Shown: positions 18,470-27,846 of the stretch, one piece after another | Layout: every line of letters begins with the position of its first letter | Numbering within the stretch: position 1 is the stretch's first letter | DNA from: Sphingomonas sp. Y38-1Y | GTDB lineage: Bacteria > Pseudomonadota > Alphaproteobacteria > Sphingomonadales > Sphingomonadaceae | Reading direction: 5' to 3' | Assembly: GCF_032391395.1 (NCBI RefSeq) | Contig: NZ_CP135916.1 | Coordinates: forward strand, 1,860,001-1,924,000 | DNA length: 64,000 nucleotides | Notes under the pieces: model-generated | What the model was told of the DNA's origin: nothing | Database searches by the model: none | The model's input: the letters and a program-made list of their open reading frames with translations, nothing else | Made by a program: the position numbers and the translations under genes

Positions 18470-19694
18470 AAAGCTAGAGATCCTCGCCGACGCGGCGAAG
18501 TATGATGCGTCCTGCGCCTCGTCGGGCACGACTAAGCGCAACTCGGCGGGCGGCAAGGGGATTGGCTCGACCGAGGGGATGGGCATCTGCCACGCCTATG
18601 CGCCCGATGGTCGCTGTATTAGCCTGCTCAAGATCCTGCTGACCAACAGCTGCATCTTCGACTGCCATTACTGCATCAATCGCAAGAGCTCGAACGTCCG
18701 CCGTGCGCGCTTCACCGCGCAGGAGGTCGTTGCGCTGACGCTCAGCTTCTACAAGCGCAACTATATCGAGGGGCTGTTCCTCTCCTCCGGCATCATCCGC
18801 TCGCCCGATTACACGATGGAGCAAATCGTCGAGGTCGCGCGATCGCTGCGCGAGGATCATCAGTTCCGCGGTTATATCCACCTCAAGACCATCCCCGATG
18901 CTGATCCCGAGCTCGTCCGCATGGCGGGGCTGCATGCCGATCGTGTGTCGATCAACGTCGAGCTGCCCACGGTACCCGGCCTCACCCGCCTCGCGCCCGA
19001 GAAGTCGTCGACGCGGATCGAGGGGGCGATGCGCGACATGAAGAGCGCGATCGTCGATACGGCCGACGCGCGAAAGAAGTATCGATCGGCGCCGCGCTTC
19101 GCGCCGGCGGGCCAGTCGACGCAGATGATCGTCGGCGCCGATGCCGCCACCGATCGCGACATCGTCGGCAAGGCCGCGACGCTCTACGACCGCTTCAACC
19201 TGCGCCGCGTTTATTATTCCGCGTTCAGCCCGATCCCGGAGGCAAGCGCGGTGCTGCCGCTCCAGCGTCCGCCGCTGATGCGCGAGCACCGGCTGTACCA
19301 GTCCGACTGGCTGATGCGCTTCTACGACTATGCCCCGGCGGAGGTCGCGTCGGCGGCTGATCCGGCAACGGGCATGCTGCCGCTCGACATCGATCCGAAG
19401 CTCGCCTGGGCGCTCAAGTTCCGCGAGCGGTTCCCCGTCGACGTCAACCGAGCGCCGCGCGAGGATCTGCTGCGCGTGCCGGGCCTGGGGGTGAAGGCGG
19501 TCAACTCGATCCTCAAGGCGCGGCGCTGGCGGCGGCTGGCGCTGGAGGATGTCGGCCGGCTGACCGCCTCGATCGCCAAGGTGCGGCCGTTCATCGTTGC
19601 CGAGAATTGGCGGCCGATTGCGCTCGCCGATCGGGCGAACCTCAAGCCGCTGGTGGCGCCCAAGCGCGAGCAGCTCGAGCTGTTTGCGGCATGA
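18447..19694 (+). CDS. Radical SAM protein linked to DNA modification/repair, with HhH tail
   Basis: A 415-residue protein. The radical SAM cluster motif is C69, C73 and C76 (SCIFDCHYC, CX3CX2C). A TIM-barrel core follows with SSGIIRSPDY and DRVSINVELP. The C-terminus (about 330-375) is a helix-hairpin-helix DNA-binding motif, VNRAPREDLLRVPGLGVKAV. This architecture matches the putative DNA repair radical SAM family that is usually encoded beside UdgX-type uracil-DNA glycosylases, and a UdgX gene does follow two genes downstream. The substrate is not known. The ATG is chosen because the conserved protein begins there. Confidence 0.92.
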   Translation: MAQLDVREKLEILADAAKYDASCASSGTTKRNSAGGKGIGSTEGMGICHAYAPDGRCISLLKILLTNSCIFDCHYCINRKSSNVRRARFTAQEVVALTLSFYKRNYIEGLFLSSGIIRSPDYTMEQIVEVARSLREDHQFRGYIHLKTIPDADPELVRMAGLHADRVSINVELPTVPGLTRLAPEKSSTRIEGAMRDMKSAIVDTADARKKYRSAPRFAPAGQSTQMIVGADAATDRDIVGKAATLYDRFNLRRVYYSAFSPIPEASAVLPLQRPPLMREHRLYQSDWLMRFYDYAPAEVASAADPATGMLPLDIDPKLAWALKFRERFPVDVNRAPREDLLRVPGLGVKAVNSILKARRWRRLALEDVGRLTASIAKVRPFIVAENWRPIALADRANLKPLVAPKREQLELFAA

Positions 19695-19764
19695 TAGCCA
19701 TTCGCAGGTGAAACGGGCGGGCGGGATGCGGGTTGGATCGCGGCACCGTTCAGAGGAACCCGCC

Positions 19765-20241
19765 ATGGCCGACGCCCGCATCTTTGCCGACCTCAAGCAG
19801 GACCACGACCTGCATCGCAAGCTCCTGAAGGACATCGACGCCGCCGACGAGGGACAGCGCGCCGACCTGTTCGAACAGTTTCGCGTCGAAGTGACCGCGC
19901 ACGCCGCTGCGGAGGAGGAATCGCTCTACGCGACGATGCTCGCCAACCCGGAACTGCGCGACGAGGCGCGCCATTCGGTCTCCGAGCACAAGGAGATCGA
20001 TGACTTCTTCGAGGAGATGGTCGAGCTCGATCCCGCCACGTCCGAGTGGAAGGAGAAGTTCGACGCAATGCGGCACCGCTACGAGCATCACATCGACGAG
20101 GAAGAGGAGGAGATGTTCCCCGAGGCGGCCAAGGACCTGCCCGACGACGAGGTCGCACGCCTCGCCAAGGTGTTCGAGGCGCGCAAGCCGAAGGAGCTGG
20201 AGCTCGCCGAGCAGACCCAGCCTGGCGACGAGCGCGAGTAA
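19765..20241 (+). CDS. Hemerythrin HHE-domain protein
   Basis: A 158-residue, very acidic four-helix protein. The histidine and acidic ligands of the hemerythrin fold are visible as LKQDHDLHRKLL, VTAHAAAEEESLY, VSEHKEIDDFF and YEHHIDEEEEEMFP, so a di-iron site binding O2 or storing iron is likely. It sits 70 bases after the radical SAM gene and 9 bases before the UdgX gene, inside what is normally a two-gene pair. That suggests an oxygen-sensing or iron-buffering role for these Fe-S enzymes, which is inference. Confidence 0.92.
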   Translation: MADARIFADLKQDHDLHRKLLKDIDAADEGQRADLFEQFRVEVTAHAAAEEESLYATMLANPELRDEARHSVSEHKEIDDFFEEMVELDPATSEWKEKFDAMRHRYEHHIDEEEEEMFPEAAKDLPDDEVARLAKVFEARKPKELELAEQTQPGDERE

Positions 20242-20250
20242 GCGCCGCCG

Positions 20251-21657
<1,407 letters not shown>

Positions 21658-21672
21658 TCGACCGCGTGGGGC

Positions 21673-21754
21673 ACGTGGTTCGACAGGCTTAGCACGAACG
21701 GGTTTTTAGCGCGGGACCTATGCCCCGTTCATCCTGAGCTTGTCGAAGGACGTG
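21673..21754. repeat. Paired family A palindromic repeats at a tail-to-tail junction
   Basis: Two inverted copies, GGTTCGACAGGCTTAGCACG (plus AACGGG) and CCCGTTCATCCTGAGCTTGT (plus CGAAGGACGTG), can fold into one hairpin. A TTTTT run follows the first copy. It lies between the converging UdgX and speD genes and is a likely bidirectional terminator. Confidence 0.65.
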
Positions 21755-21768
21755 TGTCGGGCGGCTCC

Positions 21769-22134
21769 TCAGGCGGGGAGCACGCCGAACCCCCGCGCAA
21801 TGCTGCGCCGATGCTGCACGCTCGCGCCAAGCGCTTCCGCCAGCACCTCGAGCGCCGCATCCGGATCGCACCGCCGGCCGCAGACGAAGATATCGACCGC
21901 CGCATAGCCATGCTCCGGCCAGCTATGGATCGAGATGTGCGATTCCGCGAGCAGCGCGACGCCGGTGATCCCCTGACCCGGCCCGAAGGCGTGGAGGCGC
22001 AAATCGATCAGCGTCGCGCGCGCGGCGGTCGCTGCCGATCGCAGCGCGTGCTCGATGCGCGGCAGATCGTCGAGACCGTCCGCCTCGACCAGTTCGGCGA
22101 TCAGATGGACACCGTCATAGGCGGGCGGGCTCAT
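21769..22134 (-). CDS. speD: S-adenosylmethionine decarboxylase proenzyme
   Basis: A 121-residue class 1B SpeD that makes the aminopropyl donor for polyamine synthesis. The self-cleavage site is LAESHISIHSWPEHG, with S65 becoming the pyruvoyl group; the YAAVDIFVCG strand with its catalytic cysteine is also present. It is the last gene of the seven-gene locus and overlaps the FAD oxidoreductase gene (ATGA). Being beside a membrane spermidine-synthase-like gene supports aminopropyl transfer as part of this system. The start is the coupled ATG. Confidence 0.95.
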   Translation of the reverse strand: MSPPAYDGVHLIAELVEADGLDDLPRIEHALRSAATAARATLIDLRLHAFGPGQGITGVALLAESHISIHSWPEHGYAAVDIFVCGRRCDPDAALEVLAEALGASVQHRRSIARGFGVLPA

Positions 22135-23732
22135 GTCAGCGCCTCGTGCGCGTGGCCGGCGCGTGCCATCACCGCCTCGGCCGCGCGCGTGCCGTGAAAA
22201 TGCGCTTCCTCGAACAGCGACAGGCCCGACAGGTCGCTGTGCGCGAGGTACATCGGCGGCTCGACGGCAAAGGCGGGCGCCGCGCCCCAGACATAGCCTG
22301 GCGTCGGACGGATCATCGCATGTCCCCACCGCCACAACGCGATCTCGCCGATGTCGAGGTCCGGGTGCATGGCAAGCAGGTCGTCGCGAACGATGCGCTT
22401 CCATTCGTCGGCGGGGCGCTCGAGCAGCAGCCGGCGGGCGTTCGCGGGCGCCATCGATGACAGCGGCATGTACCAGCTCAGCACCGTGGGGCCGGCCGAG
22501 GCGGCGCGGTCCTGATGCGTTGCGACGACATAGCCGAGCGAGTCGCCGGTCGAGGACACATTGTCCCAGGCAAGCGGGACGCCGGGCCCCTGCGGCGGCT
22601 GCGCGACGGTGACGTTGGCGACGATCCAGGGCGCATAGCTGCACGGGCGAACGTCAAGGCCGGAGATCAGCCGCGCGGTGACGAACAGCGGCGTCGCCAG
22701 GATCGCGGCGTCGGCGAGCGTGCGGACGCTCTCGCCCCGGGCAACGTCGAAGCTGTCGATCGCGACGCCGTTTGCAGTGCGGGCGACGGCATGGACGATC
22801 CGTCCGGGCCGCACGCGCTCGCCCAGCCGCCGGGCCATCAGCCGCGCCAGATGACCATTGCCGCCGGGCCAGGTGAGGACATTGTCCGCTACCCCGGCCG
22901 CCGCATGGCCACGCCGCCCCGCCCAATAATGGACGCCGGCCCAGGCGGAGACATGCTCCGGCTCCGTCCCGTAATCGTCGCGCATCGCGTAGCGGACATG
23001 CGCGCACAGCACCGGTGATGTGAGGCCCCGCGCATCCAGCCAGGCGGCGAACGTCTCGCCGTCAAGCGCGCGCCAGGCGGGATCGGCCGAGCTATAGGCG
23101 ATCGGCGTCGCAAAGGCGGGCCTGCCGTCGTTGCCGACCGCCCGCTTCGCGCGTGCCATCTCCGCATCGAAGGTGGCGAGGTCGGCGCGGTCCTTGGCCG
23201 ACAGGCCGGTGCGCGGCACCAGCCCCTCCTGCCACTTGCCGCGCCACAGCAATCGCTCCTGAAGGTCGGCGCAGAGTTGCATCGGGTCATAGGTCGGCAC
23301 GCCGTCCGCCTCGCCAGTGACGATGCCCATCCGCTGGAGCATCCGCCTGAGCGCTGTCGCCTCGCGATTGGGGATCGGCAGGTAATGGGCGCCGAGCGGA
23401 TAGGCCGAAACGGCATTGGCGCCGCTCCGGGCATTGCCGCCGGCCTCGTCCTCCAACTCCAGCAGCGCGAAATCGTAATAGCCAGCCTCGGCCAAGGTCC
23501 AGCCCGCCGACAGCCCGGATATGCCCCCTCCGATGATAGCGGTGCCGACGTGCTCTTCGCGGGTCGGCGCGGGAAACTTGCCCTGCCGCAGGCGATGGCC
23601 GCGGGCGAGGTCGGCGCCGGCGAGTGGACCGGGCGGCAGCGGCGGCTCGCGAAACGCGAGCGCCGCGCCGCCACCCGCCAGCGCCGCTGCGCCCGCGCCC
23701 AGGCCGAGCAGCGCGCGCCGGTCAGCTTTCAT
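22131..23732 (-). CDS. FAD-dependent amine-oxidase-like oxidoreductase with export signal
   Basis: A 533-residue protein. The N-terminus MKADRRALLGLGAG with a hydrophobic run to about 27 looks like a twin-arginine or other export signal. The FAD Rossmann motif GTAIIGGGISGLSAGW starts near residue 63, followed by the GGNARSG string of amine oxidases/desaturases. A C-terminal FAD-binding strand ends with SLFEEAHFHGTRAAEAV. The substrate is unknown; with speD and a spermidine-synthase-like gene overlapping on both sides, a polyamine or its derivative is a reasonable guess. It overlaps the upstream gene by 11 bases. Confidence 0.85.
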   Translation of the reverse strand: MKADRRALLGLGAGAAALAGGGAALAFREPPLPPGPLAGADLARGHRLRQGKFPAPTREEHVGTAIIGGGISGLSAGWTLAEAGYYDFALLELEDEAGGNARSGANAVSAYPLGAHYLPIPNREATALRRMLQRMGIVTGEADGVPTYDPMQLCADLQERLLWRGKWQEGLVPRTGLSAKDRADLATFDAEMARAKRAVGNDGRPAFATPIAYSSADPAWRALDGETFAAWLDARGLTSPVLCAHVRYAMRDDYGTEPEHVSAWAGVHYWAGRRGHAAAGVADNVLTWPGGNGHLARLMARRLGERVRPGRIVHAVARTANGVAIDSFDVARGESVRTLADAAILATPLFVTARLISGLDVRPCSYAPWIVANVTVAQPPQGPGVPLAWDNVSSTGDSLGYVVATHQDRAASAGPTVLSWYMPLSSMAPANARRLLLERPADEWKRIVRDDLLAMHPDLDIGEIALWRWGHAMIRPTPGYVWGAAPAFAVEPPMYLAHSDLSGLSLFEEAHFHGTRAAEAVMARAGHAHEALT

Positions 23733-25251
23733 AGCGGCTCCAGGCGGCATCGAAGACGCGCACCAGCGACTGGTTGTCCAGGCGGTTCACCTCGACCGGG
23801 CGGCGCGCCATGTCTGGCGGAAAGGCGAACAGCGGCGCCTCGCTCGCCGCGGTCAGGAAGCGGCCGGCGGGGAAGCTGGCATGAAGCGGGATGGGGCGCA
23901 GCGCCGCGAGGGTGAAACCCCATTCGCCGAAGCTCGGCACATAGGCGTGATAGCCCTTGGTCGCGAACCCCACCGCCTCCAGCGTCGTCGCGACGGTCCA
24001 ATAAGCGTCGGGCGCGACCAGCGGCGACGTCGACTGGACGACCATCATTCCGCCGGGCGCGAGCAGGCGGCGCACCTGTGCGTAGAAGCTGTCGGTGTAG
24101 AGCTTGCCGACCGAGTAATCGACGGGGTCGGGAAAATCGACGATGATCGCGTCGTACTTCGCCTTGGCCTCGCGTGCCCATCGGAACGCGTCGGCGTTGA
24201 TGACGGTCATGCGGGGGTCGGAGAGCGAACCCTTGTTGAGTGCGGCAAGGGCCGGGGTGTCGCGGAAAAGCGCGGTCATTTCCGGGTCGAGATCGACGAG
24301 CGTGACGCGGCGGACGCCGGGGTGGCGGAAGACCTCGCGAGCGGCCAAGCCGTCGCCGCCGCCGAGGATGAGGATGTCACGCGGACTGGCGACGCGGCCG
24401 AGCGCGGGATGCACCAGTGCCTCGTGATAGCGATATTCGTCGCGCGAACTGAATTGGAGATTGCCGTTGAGATAGAGGCGCAGGTCGTCGTCCTTGCGCG
24501 TCAGGACGAGGCGCTGGAAGCGGCTGGAGCGGGCATAGACGACGGGCTCGCCATAGCCGGCCTGCTCGCCCCAGCGCTGGAGCCGGTCGGCGGCGACGAA
24601 GCCGGCGGTCAGCAGCGCCAGGATGACGATCGCGGCGACGACCTCCCCGCGCATCCGCCGTCCGCGCGGGAGCGCGAGGAGGAGCGCGAGCGCCACCGCC
24701 GCGTTGGCGATGCCGAAGGCGAAGCCCGTGCGGATCATCCCGAGATGGGGCATCAGGACGAGCGGGAACAAGAGCGACGCGGCCAGTGCGCCGACATAGT
24801 CAAAGGTCAGGACGCTCGACACCGTTTCGCGGAAATCGAAGTCCTTGAGGATGCGGATGAGGAGCGGGATTTCGAGCCCGACGAGGAAGCCGATCGCCAG
24901 GACGATGCCATAGAGCGCGATGCGGAAATGCTCGACCAGCGGGAAGAGGAGGAAGAGCAGGGCCGCCGAGCAGCCGCCGATGATCGCGATCAGCAATTCG
25001 GTGCGGACGAACAACCGAAGCTCGCCGCGCTTCACATAGCGCGAGCACCACGAACCGATGCCCATCGCGAACAGATAGGTGCCGATGACGGTCGAGAACT
25101 GGGTGACGCTGTCGCCCAGCAGATAGCTCGCGATCGTCGAGGCGAGCAGCTCGTAGACCAGTCCGCAGGTCGCGACGACGAAGGCCGAGACGAGCAGCGC
25201 GCCCGCCGGTGCCGTGACCTTCGTTCGCGCCGCGGGATCGGCTTCAGCCAT
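23722..25251 (-). CDS. Membrane-bound spermidine-synthase-like aminopropyltransferase
   Basis: A 509-residue protein with two parts. Residues about 15-220 contain seven or eight membrane helices resembling an MFS-like module fused to many bacterial spermidine synthase homologues. Residues about 235-509 are a class I SAM-fold synthase domain, with SRFQRLVLT, YHEALVHPAL, the nucleotide motif ILILGGGDGLAAREV, VDLDPEM and the active-site loop DFPDPVDYSVGKLYTDSFY. The usual polyamine-site acidic residues seem present. It overlaps DUF350 by eight bases and the FAD gene by eleven. It may make polyamine at, or deliver it to, the membrane. Confidence 0.9.
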   Translation of the reverse strand: MAEADPAARTKVTAPAGALLVSAFVVATCGLVYELLASTIASYLLGDSVTQFSTVIGTYLFAMGIGSWCSRYVKRGELRLFVRTELLIAIIGGCSAALLFLLFPLVEHFRIALYGIVLAIGFLVGLEIPLLIRILKDFDFRETVSSVLTFDYVGALAASLLFPLVLMPHLGMIRTGFAFGIANAAVALALLLALPRGRRMRGEVVAAIVILALLTAGFVAADRLQRWGEQAGYGEPVVYARSSRFQRLVLTRKDDDLRLYLNGNLQFSSRDEYRYHEALVHPALGRVASPRDILILGGGDGLAAREVFRHPGVRRVTLVDLDPEMTALFRDTPALAALNKGSLSDPRMTVINADAFRWAREAKAKYDAIIVDFPDPVDYSVGKLYTDSFYAQVRRLLAPGGMMVVQSTSPLVAPDAYWTVATTLEAVGFATKGYHAYVPSFGEWGFTLAALRPIPLHASFPAGRFLTAASEAPLFAFPPDMARRPVEVNRLDNQSLVRVFDAAWSRYES

Positions 25252-25456
25252 GGATTGCCGCGGCGACGATGATCGCCAGGCCGAGCGTCATCGCGGCGGC
25301 GACGATCGCCACGCCGATGTTGCGCTGGTCATGGATTTCCGACCACAGACGACCCGGCGTCAGCAGGTCGAGGATGAAAAAGCCGATCATGAACACGAAC
25401 ACGCCGACGCCGGCATAGAGCAACGTGTTGAGGAAGGTTGCGAGCGAGGTGACCAT
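25244..25456 (-). CDS. DUF350 membrane protein
   Basis: A 70-residue protein with two membrane helices (about 8-32 and 47-69) separated by a short polar loop containing LTPGRLWSEIHDQRN. The size and the repeated FFILDLLTPG pattern fit a single DUF350 unit; E. coli YjfL is a two-unit relative encoded beside a glutathionylspermidine-synthase-like gene. Here too the neighbour is a polyamine enzyme. The start is the ATG 11 bases after the small membrane peptide gene. Confidence 0.88.
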   Translation of the reverse strand: MVTSLATFLNTLLYAGVGVFVFMIGFFILDLLTPGRLWSEIHDQRNIGVAIVAAAMTLGLAIIVAAAIHG

Positions 25457-25467
25457 CCGAAATCCCC

Positions 25468-25626
25468 TTATTTGTGGTTGGGTCCGCCGACGAAGATGAC
25501 GCCGCCGCCGCCGCGCGGGCCGCTGCGCCCGTCGGCGAACGGCGACCAGGCATAGCTGTTGGCAAGCATGAACAGCCCGACGATGCCGAGGCACCAGAGG
25601 CCATAGAGGAAGGTCGAGGTGCGCAT
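25468..25626 (-). CDS. 52-residue membrane peptide in the DUF4178-DUF350 locus
   Basis: A small gene lying in the only gap of the locus. ATG at 25626 starts three bases after the DUF4178 stop, and the TAA at 25468 is 11 bases before the DUF350 ATG. The product begins MRTSTFLYGLWCLGIVGLFM (one membrane helix, residues about 5-26), then has SYAWSPFAD and a Gly-rich tail ending GGVIFVGGPNHK. The spacing, the helix and the codon bias of neighbouring genes argue that it is real. I recognise no family. Confidence 0.7.
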   Translation of the reverse strand: MRTSTFLYGLWCLGIVGLFMLANSYAWSPFADGRSGPRGGGGVIFVGGPNHK

Positions 25627-25629
25627 GGA

Positions 25630-26967
25630 TCAGTCGTCCTCGTCGCCGGCGCCGGTGAAGTCGCTTTCGCCGCGACGTGCACTCTCGAACTGCGCATGGA
25701 AGATGAGCGCGACGCCCAGCGGCAGCAGGATGAGCAGCAGCATCAGAAAGAAGATGCCGAACCCGGCACCGCCGCGGCTGACGACGCGCAGATTGGCTTG
25801 CGGCGCGTTGATGCCCCCGCGGCGCCAGTCGGACGTTTGCTCTTCGGCCCCGAAGGTCCAGAAGTTCGAGCCCGATTTCGACGGATCGACCCAGTTGTTG
25901 CCCTTGTAATCGACGACCAAGTCATAGGTGCCCGACGGCAGCGCGGCGAAATCCGCGGTGGCACCGCGGTCGCCCTCGCTCCAGTCACCGTCGGAATCGC
26001 GGCCGGAATAGCGCTCGGCCGCCTTGGACGCGGTGAAGCTCCGCTGGTTCTTGCGATCGACGAGCGTGTAGTCGAGGTCGACCCAGCCGTTCGACAGCGC
26101 CGGCACCTCCGCGACGACGCGGACGCGCTGATAGGGGCGGGTGAGCTCGATCGGGCCGACGGTCACTTCCTGGTCGCGGCCATCGGCGGCGATGTCGACC
26201 GATCCCTGCCACAGGGTCCGGCCGCCCGTCGTCAGCACCGCGCCGACGATCAGCGCCGCAAGCGCGAGCAGGGCTATGACGATCGCACCCTTGAGGAAGG
26301 GGCGGACGGGCGAGGGCTGGTGCGGCAGCGGCGGCCACGGCTTGCCTTGCGCAGAAACCCCGAACGCTGCGGCAATTTCCGCCGCGGGCAGGTAGCGCGA
26401 CCGCGACCAGCTCACCTCGCGGTCGTCGACCTCGCGCGAGAGCATCTCGCCCGGGCGAACCCAGTCGTCGGTGCGGACGCTGTCGCCGCGCTTCACCCGC
26501 CAGTAAAATTCGCCGACCACGTCGGTGACCACCGCGCGCCCCTCGGCGAAGAACGGCTGATAGCGTTCGCCGTCGACGGTGACGCCGCCCCAGCCGCCGG
26601 TCGGGGTGACGTTCAGCTGCTCGCCCAGGCTCCAGCCGCCGCGCTGCTCGATCAGCCAGCGATAGCCATGATAGGGATTGAACAGCAGGAACTCCTGCCA
26701 CGGATAGCCGCTGTCCTCGCGCGCCATCCAGCCGACGGTTTCCCACTCGGTCCCGTCCAGCGTGCCCCGGGTACCGAGCGGGATCGCAAGCCGCGACGCC
26801 TTTTCGTTGTAGCGCGTGACCAGTCGCACCTCGGGCTGGCTGACGTCGAGGATGCTGGCGCAGTATTCGCATGCGACGGTGACGGAATGGCCCGCCGCGC
26901 GCAGCGTGATCGTGCCGCCGCAATTGGGGCAGGACAGCGCCCGGGCGGCGGGGGCGGCATCAGCCAT
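25630..26967 (-). CDS. DUF4178 zinc-ribbon membrane protein, long form
   Basis: A 445-residue protein. A zinc ribbon (CPNCGG near residue 13 and CEYC near 33) is followed by a DUF4178 domain (about 60-185: IPLGTRGTLDGTEWETVGWM, then WQEFLLFNPYHGYRWL). A membrane helix lies near 230-250. A beta-rich extracytoplasmic domain (about 255-385) contains LPSGTYDLVVDYKGNNW. A second membrane helix (about 405-425) leads to a charged tail. So it has ligand-binding-like modules on both sides of the membrane. It overlaps the short DUF4178 gene by eight bases. Function unknown. Confidence 0.88.
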   Translation of the reverse strand: MADAAPAARALSCPNCGGTITLRAAGHSVTVACEYCASILDVSQPEVRLVTRYNEKASRLAIPLGTRGTLDGTEWETVGWMAREDSGYPWQEFLLFNPYHGYRWLIEQRGGWSLGEQLNVTPTGGWGGVTVDGERYQPFFAEGRAVVTDVVGEFYWRVKRGDSVRTDDWVRPGEMLSREVDDREVSWSRSRYLPAAEIAAAFGVSAQGKPWPPLPHQPSPVRPFLKGAIVIALLALAALIVGAVLTTGGRTLWQGSVDIAADGRDQEVTVGPIELTRPYQRVRVVAEVPALSNGWVDLDYTLVDRKNQRSFTASKAAERYSGRDSDGDWSEGDRGATADFAALPSGTYDLVVDYKGNNWVDPSKSGSNFWTFGAEEQTSDWRRGGINAPQANLRVVSRGGAGFGIFFLMLLLILLPLGVALIFHAQFESARRGESDFTGAGDEDD

Positions 26968-27628
26968 AGCGCGGCACCGTCCATCCCTCGATCGCCCGCA
27001 GGTTGGTCGCGCCGAGGTCGGCGAGCGTCACGTAGCGGCCGTCATAGAACCAGGCCTCGTTCCCCTCGCGCTGGAGGCTGGCGGCGCGGCCCGATCCCGC
27101 CTTGAGGTCGACCGAGTAGATCGTCCAGCCGGGTAGCGCGGTGAACGGAAGCTCGCCCTCCGCGGCGATGCACGACACTTCGCGCGCATCGGCGATCGTC
27201 AGTTCCTCGTCGTCGATCTCGGCCTTGCGGCCGGGGATCGCGGGGGCGCCGCGCGCGATGCGGTCGAGTTCGGCCGAGCCGATCTCGGCCAGCGGGCGCT
27301 CGAAGGTCATCATGAAGTCGCCCATCGCCTCGCCCAGCCAGCCGTGGCGACCGCCCTCGAACAGGCACAGCCACTCGTTCCAGGAGCCGTCGGTCCAGGA
27401 CCAGCGGACGCGCCCGATCACCTCGAAGGACGCGCCGGCAAAGCGGCCACGCGTGCCGATCTGGATCGGCGACACGTCGAACGGCAGCGCTGCCTCCTGA
27501 CCCGCCACGCCGACGCCCGCGTCGCTGCGCACGAGCATCGAGCGGCAATGGTCGCAGACGCGATTGGGCAGCGAGGCCGACCGGAAGGTGACGGGCGCGC
27601 CGCAATTTGGGCAGTCGAGGGTCAGCAT
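26960..27628 (-). CDS. DUF4178 zinc-ribbon protein, short form
   Basis: A 222-residue soluble protein: zinc ribbon (CPNCG near residue 6 and CDHC near 24) then one DUF4178 domain (IQIGTRGRFAGASFEVIGRV, WNEWLCLFEGGRHGWLGEA). It ends with a segment WFYDGRYVTLADLGATNLRAIEGW that resembles the C-terminal part of other DUF4178 proteins. It is the cytosolic counterpart of the following long form and opens the tightly overlapping part of the operon. The 218-base gap upstream holds a large palindromic repeat. Confidence 0.88.
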   Translation of the reverse strand: MLTLDCPNCGAPVTFRSASLPNRVCDHCRSMLVRSDAGVGVAGQEAALPFDVSPIQIGTRGRFAGASFEVIGRVRWSWTDGSWNEWLCLFEGGRHGWLGEAMGDFMMTFERPLAEIGSAELDRIARGAPAIPGRKAEIDDEELTIADAREVSCIAAEGELPFTALPGWTIYSVDLKAGSGRAASLQREGNEAWFYDGRYVTLADLGATNLRAIEGWTVPRYG

Positions 27629-27671
27629 GGTTCAGTCATGGCCGTTCGTACCGGGTCGGCATCTTCAATAC

Positions 27672-27820
27672 CCGTTCGTGCTGAGTAGCGGCCGAGTAGC
27701 TTGCGTGAGCAAGCGGATCGAGGTCGCGTATCGAAGTACCGCCCCGCCGACCAACGTCCTTCGATACGGTACCTCGATACGCTGCTGCGCAGCTACTCGG
27801 CACCTACTCAGGACGAACGG
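27672..27820. repeat. Large composite palindromic repeat inside the SPFH-DUF4178 locus
   Basis: Outer arms CCGTTCGTGCTGAGTAG and CTACTCAGGACGAACGG pair with one mismatch across 149 bases. Nested inverted repeats occur within (GCTTGC-GTGA-GCAAGC; CGAGTAGC with GCTACTCG; several TATCGA units). It combines the ends of family A repeats with an inserted core, and could attenuate transcription between SPFH and DUF4178. Confidence 0.65.
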
Positions 27821-27846
27821 AAGGGGATGGGGCGATCAAGGCCATT

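Noticed and set aside
21769..25251. Simple reading of the SpeD and spermidine-synthase-like genes as ordinary spermidine biosynthesis
   Set aside because: The synthase is fused to membrane helices and is interleaved with DUF350, DUF4178 and an exported FAD enzyme, and no ornithine or arginine decarboxylase is present; ordinary biosynthesis alone does not explain the set, though it cannot be excluded.
23521..25272. Plus-strand open frame of 583 codons opposite the polyamine locus
   Set aside because: Antisense shadow of the FAD and spermidine-synthase-like genes, with no domain.
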